DNA from: Chara braunii
Lineage: Eukaryota > Streptophyta > Charophyceae > Charales > Characeae
Assembly (NCBI GenBank): GCA_003427395.1
Contig: BFEA01000268.1
Coordinates: 674,963-699,960 of the forward strand
Direction of reading: 5' to 3'
Length of the DNA: 24,998 nucleotides
The notes below the pieces were generated by a model, which did not search any database, was not told the origin of the DNA, and saw only the letters and a program-made list of their open reading frames with translations. Both the position numbers and the translations under genes were made by a program. This document shows positions 1 through 7,741 of this stretch, piece by piece. How positions within the stretch are numbered: position 1 is the first letter of the stretch; every line of letters begins with the position of its first letter.

Positions 1-83
<83 letters not shown>
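1..83. repeat. (GA)n microsatellite
   Basis: An almost perfect GA dinucleotide run fills the left edge, with one A-for-G change near position 41. It is truncated by the window boundary, so its full length is unknown. Confidence 0.97.
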
Positions 84-85
<2 letters not shown>

Positions 86-149
86 GTACGCGCAGTTTGT
101 TGGGATCAATTGTCGATACGTACTCCGTTCTGTGTGCGTGTTCTTTCCA

Positions 150-175
150 TTTTTTTTTTTTTTTTTTTTTTTTTT
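150..175. repeat. Poly-T run
   Basis: A 26-base T homopolymer. Just to its right (about 186-217) is a short stretch (GTGCCCAAGGCTTA) that also occurs at about 14035 and 14185 in the SINE-like copies there. This poly-T may therefore mark the edge of an old SINE fragment. Confidence 0.9.
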
Positions 176-296
176 CCAACTCAGGGCCCTGTGCCCAAGG
201 CTTATATTTCCAGTAAAAAATTGAGGCCGGGGTCCTCACAGTCTACCCGGAAGTGAACCAAAAACTCTGGGAGCATTACCCAGTTTCGCTTACGGG

Positions 297-851
297 ATGA
301 GCCCGCGGGGACCAACCCCCGAAGAGAACAGCTTTAATCTCTCTCAAAATAACCCAGACCGAGACGGTTGTCTGAGGAATCCAGACCACCCCTACTGCGG
401 GGTGGTGGAGCTATTGCTCCCTTTCGAATATGACACTCCCTCCGGACCCCACTTCCTTCCTACTGCTGCCCTCCTACTGTGGAGACTAACCGAGTGCCCA
501 GGTATTCGTTCTTTCCTTTTTTGCGCTCCCCGGGGACTGCGAGTGATCAGATCAAATTTGGCACTGTGGCAGATGTTTGACTTTGGGCCTCGCCACGCCA
601 CTGTCGAGACGAAAGGAGCACCAGTGCATGTGCCTGCGAAGAGCGGCAAGATGCATCCGTTACTATGGATAGCAACAAATGCACCTTGCCATTTTCTGCC
701 AGAAGATGCATTCGCTCTTTTTCCGTTTCGACAGCGGTGTGTTAAGGCCCTTTTTGTACAGGATGCAGTGTTTGCTTCATGTTCTTGTTGGAAGACTACG
801 GTAGAAAGGACCCAGGCCCGTTTCCTGGCTCGTATTATATTTTTATTTTAG
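297..851 (+). other. Unassigned 184-codon open frame, probably not a gene
   Basis: This is the longest open frame in the first 2 kb and has ordinary base composition compared with its surroundings. I recognise no domain, signal peptide or membrane segment in the translation. An overlapping 85-codon frame is open on the other strand at 392-649. The frame ends in AT-rich simple sequence, and there is no visible splice or promoter context. It could be an exon of an unrecognised gene, a fragment of a mobile element, or a chance frame; I favour chance. The stretch 180-960 otherwise holds nothing I can name. Confidence 0.12.
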
Positions 852-963
852 TATAAAAATATTAAAAAAGGAGGGAAAAGAACTGAAGAGGAGCATATTG
901 TTCCAAAAAAAAAGAAAAAAAAAAGAAAATAGTTTTCCAAGAGGCTCGACTCTTGCGAGACCC

Positions 964-1132
964 GGGGCGAGGTCCCACTCGCAAAGAGGATTGGATTAGC
1001 TGCCTGAATCTGGACGTGTTTTAAGCAGAGGTGCAGAAAAGCAATTCAATCTCGATTTTCTGCACCTTTTTCCCAAACATGTTCAGATGCAGGCATTCAA
1101 TCCAATCCTCTTTGCTAGTGGGACCTCGCCCC
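964..1132 (+). mobile_element. Foldback element FB, copy 1
   Basis: A 169 bp sequence whose two halves are imperfect reverse complements. It opens with GGGGCGAGGTCCCACT and closes with AGTGGGACCTCGCCCC. Inside each arm lies CTGAATCTGGACGTGTTT or a close reverse complement. The unpaired centre contains GCAGAAAAGCA..TTCAATCTCGATTT. Eight near-full copies occur in this window; the centre gives each an orientation. No coding capacity, so it is a non-autonomous, MITE-like element. Flanking dinucleotides here are CC (left) and CA (right), so no matching duplication is seen for this copy. Confidence 0.85.
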
Positions 1133-1321
1133 AGATGAAGATGAAGAAAAAGAGCAGCACGACTGACGACGCAGCACGACTGACAAACTGAGCACACAGA
1201 GAAGATGAAAAAAAGGGATGAAAAAATGCGCGGCCAGAGTTGGGGGGGGGGGAAAGCAAAAAAAAACGAAACACAGCATGGTCCAGAAGATTAAGAAAAA
1301 GGATTAAATAATGGCATAGGG

Positions 1322-1356
1322 CCCTCCCCCCCCCCCCCCCCCCAAAAAAAAAAAAA
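1322..1356. repeat. Poly-C followed by poly-A
   Basis: A C run (about 20 bases) abuts an A run (13 bases). An ORF crossing this stretch on the minus strand is an artefact of homopolymers. Between 1133 and 1620 the rest is A-rich sequence with no gene apart from the U6 fragment at 1368. Confidence 0.9.
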
Positions 1357-1367
1357 GAAAACATCTG

Positions 1368-1408
1368 TCCTGCTCAAGGATGACACGAATAAATTGAGAA
1401 ATGGTCCA
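1368..1408 (+). pseudogene. U6 snRNA 3'-half fragment
   Basis: About 41 bases match the 3' part of conserved U6 snRNA in the sense direction, from CCTGC through CAAGGATGACACG and GAGAAATGGTCCA, with a few substitutions. The ACAGAGA box, the AGC triad and the 5' stem-loop are absent, so this cannot be a working U6. It is followed by A-rich sequence. It is the only sense-strand U6 piece found; the others are antisense. Confidence 0.8.
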
Positions 1409-1617
1409 GGAAAATAAAATAAAATCACCGCGGTCCTAAAAGAAAAAAGAGAGAAAAGAAAGAAAAAAAATTACTGCCGCCAGGCCCGGTTCCTGGCATT
1501 GTAATGTAAGGGACAGCAGTCCCTCTTCCCGGTTTGTAACAACAAAAAGAAAGAAAAAAAAAAGATAAGGGCGGTCCTTGGGCGAGGAGTGTTTTATCAA
1601 AAAAAATGAGCTTTAGT

Positions 1618-1786
1618 GCCCGAAGCCTTTTTTAAATCCTTTTTTTAATCCTTTTTTAAAACCTGTTTTGTAATCTAATCCTTTTTTAATCCTTTTTTTA
1701 GTCTTTTTTTAAATCCTTTTTTTTAATCCTTTTTTTCATCCTTTTCAATCCTTTTTTTAATCTTTTTTTAATCCTATTGTTAACCA
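1618..1786. repeat. Degenerate T(n)AATCC tandem repeat
   Basis: About a dozen units of a run of five to eight T followed by AATCC or a close variant. The unit length drifts with the T-run. It resembles no telomere repeat I know in exact form. Confidence 0.8.
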
Positions 1787-2439
1787 TTCGAAGTATTGTG
1801 CATCATTTGCGAACCGTAAATGATTTTTTATTTTTTTTTAAACAAAAATTACCATTCCATTATTGGCCGGCAAATGGGTTCGGCTTCCGTTACGTTTATG
1901 CAACAGCCATGTGGGGCTGGGGATGAGCTCGACTGGGAGATCTTTCGATTGCTTTGCGGACTCGATCGCTCGATCTTTCGATCGCGCCGTTCGGATAAAG
2001 TATTTAACCTGAGAAGATCTGGATTTTCTGGTCAAGCCGGTAAAAACCACATCCCATTTTCTTTTTATTGTTAATATTATTCTTATTCTTATTCTTATTC
2101 TTATTATTTTTAACTACGCTATATTCTTCTCTCAAATCTTCAAATTCTTTCAATTCACATTCACTACCTACCTACCTACCTACCACCACTCCCAAGGCTC
2201 ACTTATACAGGGGACCCCTGCGAACATAGTTTTGTTGTCTGCCTCCAGCCATGAGAGGGCATCCCGGTTGAACTCGGATATTTTGCAAAGATTTTTTAAA
2301 AATTTACCGTCGGATATTTTGCAAAGATTTTTAAAAAATTTACTGTATAGTCAGATTCTTCAAGGAGTTTGTTGTAATTATATTTTTGTATTCAATATAG
2401 TTTTGTATTCAATGGTACCAAGCTGCGTCTTATTCAACG
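1787..2439. other. AT-rich stretch without a gene
   Basis: I see no gene here. It holds a (TTATTC)n-like tract at about 2073-2108, a (CTAC)n tract at about 2164-2186, and a 36 bp direct duplication (units start at 2274 and 2310, TCGGATATTTTGCAAAGA). Short ORFs on both strands at 1820-2074 overlap each other and look fortuitous. Confidence 0.6.
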
Positions 2440-3690
2440 GATTCGATCGTTCGATCGTTCTATCTTCCGATTGCTCCGTTCCGTAGGACGAGATCGCTCG
2501 ATTTACTTGGTAATTCGACGGTCGTGATAGCTCGATCGTGTGGCTGTGAATTCGTGAATGCGAAGTGGTCGATCATTCTTCAGGAGCTATGGACTCTCTG
2601 AGGACTCCTGTCGCATCGATTTGATGAACCAATCAAACCCAGTGATAGGGATGGATTGATCGACTGGTCGATCAAACCCGTCGAGCAGTTGGTTGTTTGA
2701 TCCCATTGTCGATCTCACAGCCCACTTCACTGACTCGATCTCTCGATCGCATTGATCGCATTCTCGATCTCACAGCCGCTTCATCGACTCGATCTCTCGA
2801 TCGCTTGATCTGTCGATCGCTAGGTGGACTCGACTCTATCGATCGTCCCATGAACTCGAACGCTCGATGTATTTCATCGCTCAATGAACTTGGTTGCTCC
2901 ATGATTTCTCTATGGACTTGATTGCTGGCTGCACTCGATCTCTCTCGATCTCTGTCTCGATCTCTCTCGATCTCTGTCTCGATCTCTCGATCTGTCTCGA
3001 TCTCTCGATCTCTCTCGATCTCTCTCGATCTCTCTCGACTCCATCGTTCGATCTCTCGATCGATCCACGGACTCGATCGCTCGATCTCTCGATCGATCCA
3101 CGGACTCGATCGCTCGATCTCTCCACGGACTCGATCTCTCGATCTCTCGATCGATCCATGGACTCGATCGATCGCTACATGGACTCGATCTCTCGATCGG
3201 TTCATTGACTCGATCAGTCCATGGACTTTGAGCAATCCATGGACTCGATCGATCTCGATCGATCCATGGACTTGATCGCTTGATTTGTCGATGGACTTGA
3301 TTGCTGGATGACTCCATCGATTGATCTCTCAATCGATCCACTGACTCGATCATTCTCTCTCTCGATCGGTCCACGGACTCGATCTGTGACTTAATCTCTA
3401 GATGGACTCTCGATCGATCCATGGACTTGATCGCTTGATTTGTCGATGGACTTGATTGCTGGATGACTCCATCGATTGATCTCTCAATCGATCCACGGAC
3501 TCGAGGATTCTCTCTCTCGATCGGTCCACGGACTCGATCTGTGACTTAATCTCTAGATGGACTCCATCTGTGACTTAATCGCTAGATGGACTCGATCGCT
3601 CGATCTGTCGATCGCTCCGTGCAGTCGATCGTTCGATCTGTAGATGGCTCGATGGACTCGATCGCTCGATAAGGTGGCTGTGAATCGAGA
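2440..3690. repeat. CGATC-based degenerate satellite
   Basis: About 1.25 kb built of CTCGATC, CGATCGATC and GGACTCGATC words in many variants. Within it is a higher-order duplication of about 156 bp (units start at 3261 and 3417, each with GATCCATGGACTTGATCG). Because GATC and CGATCG are self-complementary, both strands look alike and several frames stay open. These frames give low-complexity Arg/Ser/Asp/Glu proteins on one strand and Ser/Leu/Asp on the other, so no gene is called. Confidence 0.9.
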
Positions 3691-4185
3691 ATGCGATCAA
3701 CTTATCTAGCAAGCTAATCAATCAACTAATCGATGGATGATGATTGGTTGTCGAAGTGACGAGTTTGAGAATGGAAGGAGAAGTGTGAACGACTGGTGTC
3801 CGTTGATTTGATTCGTTTCCGGCGAAAAAATGCTCCGCGATTTTGATCGAACTGTCGCAAATCCAACTCAAACGAATGCTGATCAGTCAGCGAATGCGTG
3901 TGCGATCAGTGCAGCGGTGGGTATGGATGTCGATGGGTGGGTGATGAACCGTCGATGGTCTGCGGTTGATCACAGAACAGGTGGAGCTGTTTGTTTTTTA
4001 TGCACTGGTAGTCGATGGGAGAGCTAATCAATCAACGAATGGAGGGCTAATTAATTAACGAACAGAGTGCTGCGGGCGTGATCAGTGCAGCAGCGGGTGT
4101 GTGTGTGTAGGTGGGTTGGGGGAGCTATTGTTTCTGATGCTGTGGTGGTTGATTGGTCCACATTCTCCTGATCTGGTCCCTTTCT
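3691..4185. other. Stretch without a recognised gene
   Basis: It contains two related segments: GATCAGTGCAGCGGTGGGT at about 3904 and GATCAGTGCAGCAGCGGGT at about 4080. Each is near a CTAATCAATCAAC-like motif, suggesting an old duplication of about 175 bp. I see no gene. Confidence 0.5.
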
Positions 4186-4268
4186 CCTCCTCCTCCTCCT
4201 CTTCTTCGTCTTCCTCCTCCCTCGTCCTCTTCCTCCTCCTCTTCATCCTCCTCTTCCTCATCTTCATC
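4186..4268. repeat. Pyrimidine triplet tract (TCC/TTC)n
   Basis: Imperfect TCC and TTC triplets. Translations across it are poly-Ser or poly-Glu/Arg/Lys depending on frame, which is a sign of composition rather than coding. Confidence 0.9.
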
Positions 4269-4355
4269 GCGATAATTATGGTAGACCCTAGACTTCAATT
4301 GTCATAATAATGTCGTCGATGTAAGTTGTTGGTTGATTTTTGTGCAGATCGTCTT

Positions 4356-4446
4356 NNTTTNTTNTNTTTTNTTNNTTTGCTCTTTTTTCCCGTGNTTTNG
4401 TTGNTTTTNTTNTTTCCCCCCCNCCNCCCNCCCCCCCCCCCCCCCC
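4356..4446. other. N-containing homopolymer stretch (unresolved bases)
   Basis: Scattered single N calls within T-rich and then C-rich runs, ending in an uninterrupted C run before GGGGGG. This looks like low-quality consensus across homopolymers, so local sequence and length are unreliable. Confidence 0.95.
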
Positions 4447-4631
4447 GGGGGGATTTGGTGAATTTCATACTTTTTTTTCTTTTTTTNTTTCTTGATTTAG
4501 TTGATTTCTTCGCTTCATTGCTTTTGCTCGATGCCGGTAATTTATGAATTTGGTGGTGGTGGTTGTTGTTTTCGATTGTTTTTTTTTTTGTTTTTGGGTT
4601 CTGTCCTTTTTCTTTGAAAGGGCGACGGCCT

Positions 4632-4780
4632 TGAGATATCATCATTGAACTGACGGGCCCCAGGTAATTCAGAATCCTTTTCTTCTTTTCTTTCCTGCTC
4701 ATCTGATTGCAGGGGGACTCGAACCCGGGTCCCTATTTCCTGGGGCCTTCATTGGTGTTCCACCCAAACTAGGGCGGATG
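4632..4780 (-). mobile_element. tRNA-derived SINE, copy S1
   Basis: Read on the minus strand, a tRNA-like head has an A-box-like TAGTTTGGGTGG (about 4770) and a good B box GGTTCGAGTCC (4715-4725). It is followed by TGCAATCAGATGAGCAG, an A/G-rich link, and a conserved body GATTCTGAATTACCTGGG. The body recurs in S2 (about 8038-8080) and, weakly, in S4 (about 13990). The TGCAATCAGATGA segment recurs in the tandem units at 12.5-12.8 kb. No protein is encoded; such elements depend on a LINE for movement. Confidence 0.6.
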
Positions 4781-5540
4781 GTTGTTTTTTTTTTTTTTTT
4801 TCGCCGTCTCTTGATTTTCTCGAGTTCTTGACTTTCTCTCTCTCCTTTTTTTTTTTTAACACTTTTTTTTTGTTCTTGAGCTCTTGATTCCTTGAGTACT
4901 CTGAGCTCTTGCGTTCCTCGAGTTCTCGATCTTCCCGAGTTCTCCAGTTCTCGAGTTGTGCGCGTGCTCAAGTCCTGGATCTCTGGAGTTGTGCAGCTGT
5001 GGAGCTCTGTGGAGCTCTCTGGAGTCCTGGACTGGTGGATGAGTGCTTGATTGAGTTATTGATTTCTTGAGTGCTTTCTTGAGTTATCGAGTGCTTGAGT
5101 TCTGGATTTCCTCGAGTTCTGCGAGATCCTGAGTTCTTGGATTCCGCGAGACTCTTGATTTTCTCGCGTGCGAAGTTCCGCAGCTCTCCGGAGTTCAGCA
5201 GCTTTGGAACGCTGAGAGCTCTGAAATTCTGGAGCTCTGGAGTCGTGGACTGGTGGACGAGTGCTTTCTTGAGTTCTTGAGTGCTTTCTTGAGTTCTTGC
5301 GTGCTTTCTTGAGTGCTTTCTGGAGTTCTTGAGTGCTTTCTTGAGTGCTTGAGGTCTCGAGTTCTCGAGTGCTTGAGTGCTTGAGTGCTTGAGGTCTGGA
5401 GTGCTTGAGGTCTGGAGTGCTTGAGGTCTGGAGTGCTGGAGGTCTCGAGTGCTTGAGTGCTTCTGCTCTGATGGTCTTGAGTGCTTGAGTGCTTAAGTTG
5501 TTGAGTGCTTGAGTGCGTGTTCTCTGATGGTCTTGTGGAT
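4781..5540. repeat. TTGAGTGC / GAGTTCT minisatellite region
   Basis: From about 4870 the sequence is dominated by variants of GAGTTCTTGAGTGCTTTCTT and CTTGAGTGC, densest at 5265-5520. A T-rich lead-in occupies 4781-4865. Long minus-strand open frames here are His/Ser/Gln/Lys-rich by composition only. No gene is seen. Confidence 0.8.
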
Positions 5541-5865
5541 TGACTCTTTTCCCGCCTTGTCAGTTGCCTCTTCTGCTTTTTTTTTTTTTTTTTGCTGCTA
5601 TGTTTCATATACACCCAAGGTCGGGAGTTGTGCTTGCTTGTTTCACATCCCGAGGGAGTTCGTGTTTGCTCGGTTAATCGATTTAGATACTGATTTCCAC
5701 TCGCTTGCTCGCTCGCTTGCTTGCTCGCTCGCTCGCTCGCGTGTTTCCGCGGTTAATCGAATTAGATACTGATCGTCTTGAATTCGTGGGGAAGGACGAA
5801 GATGCTATTTGACCCCTTTTTTTTTCTTTTTCTGACGCCTTTTTTTCTTTGGCTTGTTGACTCCT
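5541..5865. other. Stretch without gene; (CGCT)n tract and short duplication
   Basis: A CGCT/TGCT tract lies at about 5700-5742. It is flanked on both sides by a related sequence (GGTTAATCGATTTAGATACTGAT at about 5672 and a near copy at about 5751), so the tract appears to have expanded between duplicated flanks. The rest is T-rich. No gene is seen. Confidence 0.6.
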
Positions 5866-6031
5866 GGAGCGAAGTCCCACTAGCAAAGGGGATTGGATAA
5901 ATATCCTGAATCTGGACGTCTTTTAAGCAGACATGCAGAAAAGCAGTTCAATCTCGACATTCTGCACCTCCACAAACACGTCCAGATTCAGGTCTTCAAT
6001 CCTATCCTCTTTGCTAGTGGGACCTCGCCCC
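5866..6031 (+). mobile_element. Foldback element FB, copy 2
   Basis: Same structure as copy 1, about 166 bp. Ends are GGAGCGAAGTCCCACTAG and CTAGTGGGACCTCGCCC, with inner arms CTGAATCTGGACGT and ACGTCCAGATTCAG. The dinucleotide CT occurs directly outside both ends, consistent with a 2 bp target duplication. Confidence 0.85.
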
Positions 6032-6153
6032 TGAAGAAAGAAAAAGAGAAGGGAAAAAAAATACTGAGTTTTTTTTTTTTTTTCCGTTTTCGTTTTCCTT
6101 TTAAAAAATTTGCACCTTTTGTTTTTCTACTTTTTCTTCACCAGCAAAGACCC

Positions 6154-6319
6154 GGGGCCCAGTCCCACTAGAAGCGTTGAGTTTTCTCAACGCTCGAATC
6201 TGGACGTGTTTGTGGAGAGGTGCGGTTGAGGAAACTCGATACAATTTCCTGTACATCTCCATAAACACGTCCAGATTCGGCCGTTGACGAAGCTCAACGC
6301 TGCTAGAGGGACTTGGCCC
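6154..6319 (+). mobile_element. Foldback element FB, copy 3, with altered stem in both arms
   Basis: About 166 bp with ends GGGGCCCAGTCCCACTAG and CTAGAGGGACTTGGCCC, and inner arms GAATCTGGACGTGTTT and the complement. The segment between end and inner arm, usually CAAAGAGGATTGGAT, is replaced by GCGTTGAG..CTCAACG in the left arm. A complementary version (GTTGACGAAGCTCAACGC) occupies the right arm, so pairing is kept. Confidence 0.85.
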
Positions 6320-6339
6320 ACGACGTTGTCTCCAGTTTA

Positions 6340-6407
6340 AAAATTTGGACCATTTCTCGATTTATGTGTGTCATCTGTGTGAAACGCAGGGGGGCCATGC
6401 TCTGTAT
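6340..6407 (-). pseudogene. U6 snRNA pseudogene, 3' two-thirds
   Basis: On the minus strand this reads through a shortened ACAGA region, GCATGGCC, a diverged middle, and CGAGAAATGGTCCAAATTTT. It is the only unit in the cluster retaining the complete conserved U6 3' end. The 5' stem-loop and the bases between ACAGA and GCATGG are deleted, so it is not functional. Confidence 0.8.
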
Positions 6408-6446
6408 AATATGTTTTTTTTTTTTTTTTTTTTTTTTTTTTCCCAA

Positions 6447-6786
6447 GACCGTTTCTCGATTTATGCGTGTCATCCCTCCGACGCAGGGACCATGCAATTT
6501 TAATTAATCAATCGTTCCAATTTTAGCTGATGCCAGCAAGGACATCGTTGCAATTTTAATTAATTAATCTATTTATTAATTTATCTTTTAATTTTCGACC
6601 CTTCATCGTTCCAATTTTAGCGGATGTCAGCAAGGACATCGTTGCAATTTTAATTAATTAATCGATTTATTAATTTCTTTTAATTTTCGACCCTTTATCG
6701 TTCCAATTTTAGCGGATGTCAGCAAGGACATCGTTGCAATTTTAATTAATTAATCGATTTATTAATTTATCTTTTAATTTTCGACC
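6447..6786 (-). repeat. Amplified U6-derived units (about 93 bp x 3)
   Basis: A U6 3' half (6447-6495) is followed by three tandem units starting at 6512, 6606 and 6698 (spacing 94 and 92 bp). Each unit carries the antisense U6 5' segment TCGTTCCAATTTTAGCGGAT, then a second truncated U6 start (GGACATCGTTGCAATTTT). An AT-rich spacer follows, and a remnant of the U6 3' end (CGACC) closes it. Shared junctions across units mean they arose by tandem amplification of one chimeric unit rather than by separate insertions. Confidence 0.75.
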
Positions 6787-7031
6787 GTTTCTCGATTTGT
6801 GCGTGTCATCCTTGAACGCGCAGGGCCGAGGTCCCACTACCAAAGAGGGTCGGATCGAATGCCTGAATCTGGATGTGTTTTATGCAGAGATGCAGAAAAG
6901 CAGTTCAATCTCGATTTCCTGCACCTGTTCACAAACACGTCCAGATTCAGGTATTCGATCCGATCCTCTTTGCTAGTTGGACCACGCCCCAGGGGCCATT
7001 CGAATCTTCACTGTACACCGTTCCATTTTTA
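6783..7031 (-). pseudogene. U6 snRNA pseudogene split by foldback copy 4
   Basis: The antisense U6 3' half runs from 6783 (GACCGTTTCTCGATTTGTGC) to CGCAGGGCC at 6827. It resumes at 6990 with CAGGGGCCAT, then ATCTTC, CTGTA and GTTCCATTTTT to about 7031. Joined at the repeated CAGGG(G)CC, the two parts follow the conserved U6 order, so the intervening foldback element inserted into a pre-existing U6 copy. Confidence 0.75.
6823..6990 (+). mobile_element. Foldback element FB, copy 4, inserted in a U6 copy
   Basis: About 168 bp, ends GGGCCGAGGTCCCACTA and TAGTTGGACCACGCCC, inner arms CTGAATCTGGATGTGTTT and AAACACGTCCAGATTCAG. It lies within a U6 pseudogene. CA flanks both ends, and a longer repeated string CAGGG(G)CC spans both junctions. 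The repeat overlaps the element's own end motif, so the exact duplication length is ambiguous (2 to 8 bp). Confidence 0.85.
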
Positions 7032-7054
7032 TTTTATTTTTCTTTTTTTGATGT

Positions 7055-7381
7055 GGACCGTTTGTCAGTTTATGAATTTATTTTCAGAATTTGGACCGTT
7101 TCTCGATTTTGTTCTTATTATTTTATTTTTTTTCCTGACCGTTTCTCGATTCGTGCCTGCCGTCCTTGAACGCGCAGCCATGCTAATCCTCTCTGTATGG
7201 TTCCTTTTTTGGGGGGGGGACCATTTCTCGATCTATTCGTGTCATCTCTGCGACGCAGGGGGGGCCATGCTAATTTTCTCTGGATTTGTTTTTTTTTGTT
7301 TTTTTTTTGGTACCATTTCTCGATTTAGGCGTGTCATTTCTGCGACGCAGGGGCCATGCAAACTAATCTTCTCTGGATCTT
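7055..7381 (-). pseudogene. Cluster of truncated U6 snRNA copies
   Basis: Antisense U6 3' ends (GGACC..TTTCTCG or variants) begin at about 7055, 7093, 7137, 7218 and 7311. The last three continue through GCCATGC and TAATCTTCTCTG-like sequence to about 7204, 7288 and 7381. All lack the 5' stem-loop. Several are preceded on the plus strand by T runs, that is, an A-rich tail 3' of the U6 sense sequence. Indels and changes in conserved positions make all non-functional. Confidence 0.75.
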
Positions 7382-7418
7382 TTGTTTTGTTTGCGACCGT
7401 TTCTTGTTTTTTTTTTGG

Positions 7419-7523
7419 GACCGTTTCTCGATTTCTACGTCTCTGCGACGTAGGGGCCATGCTAATATCATCTGTATCCTTCCAATTTTAGCGGATGTAT
7501 TCGAAGGACATCGTTCCAATTTT
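7419..7523 (-). pseudogene. U6 snRNA pseudogene, near full length, plus a second U6 start
   Basis: From GACCGTTTCTCG at 7419 through GGGGCCATGCTAAT, a damaged ACAGAGA region (reads ACAGATGA in sense), GGATCCTTCC-like sequence and the 5' segment ATCCGCTAAAATTGG, to about 7509. A second truncated U6 start (GGACATCGTTCCAATTTT) follows to 7523, then an ATTT-rich spacer. The same double junction occurs in the 6.5-6.8 kb units. Confidence 0.75.
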
Positions 7524-7556
7524 CATTTATTTATTTATTTATTTATTTTTAATTTT

Positions 7557-7651
7557 GACATTTTCTCGATTTATGCGTGTCATCCCTGCGCAGGGGCCAT
7601 GCTAATCTTCCTTCTCTGTATCATTCCAATGTTAGCCGATGTCCCGAAGGG
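7557..7651 (-). pseudogene. U6 snRNA pseudogene, near full length
   Basis: About 95 bases. In sense, it runs from CCCTTCGGGACATC through ATACAGAGA, GATTAGCATGGCCCCTGCG, GATGACACGCATAAATCGAG to the 3' end. The ACAGAGA box and AGC triad are both present, but an extra four bases (apparently a GAAG duplication) separate them, which should disturb the catalytic core. No plant-type upstream sequence element is visible on its 5' side, which is instead a long T run on the plus strand (about 7660-7685). Confidence 0.8.
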
Positions 7652-7741
7652 CTCTTCGTTTTTTTTTTTTTTTTTTTTTTTTTTTCCCCTTCTGGTTCCG
7701 CGCCCCTCCTCTCTCCTACAAAAGCTCGACCAGCTGGCCTT

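Noticed and set aside
1618-1786. T(n)AATCC repeat as interstitial telomere sequence
   Set aside because: The unit varies in length and does not match TTTAGGG, TTAGGG or other telomere repeats I know.
2672-3422. Long open frames on both strands (up to 187 codons) in the CGATC satellite
   Set aside because: The translations are low-complexity Arg/Ser/Asp/Glu or Ser/Leu/Asp repeats, open simultaneously in several frames; they follow from the repeat, not from coding.
5195-5614. 139-codon His/Ser/Gln/Lys-rich minus-strand frame
   Set aside because: It is the translation of the TTGAGTGC minisatellite.
6821-6997. 8 bp duplication CAGGGGCC implying a hAT-type element for FB
   Set aside because: The apparent 8 bp repeat overlaps the element's own GGGGC end, and other copies show matches of only two or a few bases.
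6799-7491. 230-codon plus-strand frame
   Set aside because: It reads through an FB element and several antisense U6 fragments; the Phe-rich translation comes from T runs.
7557-7651. U6 copy with intact ACAGAGA and AGC as a functional snRNA gene
   Set aside because: Four extra bases separate the two motifs, and no upstream sequence element or TATA box is visible on its 5' side.
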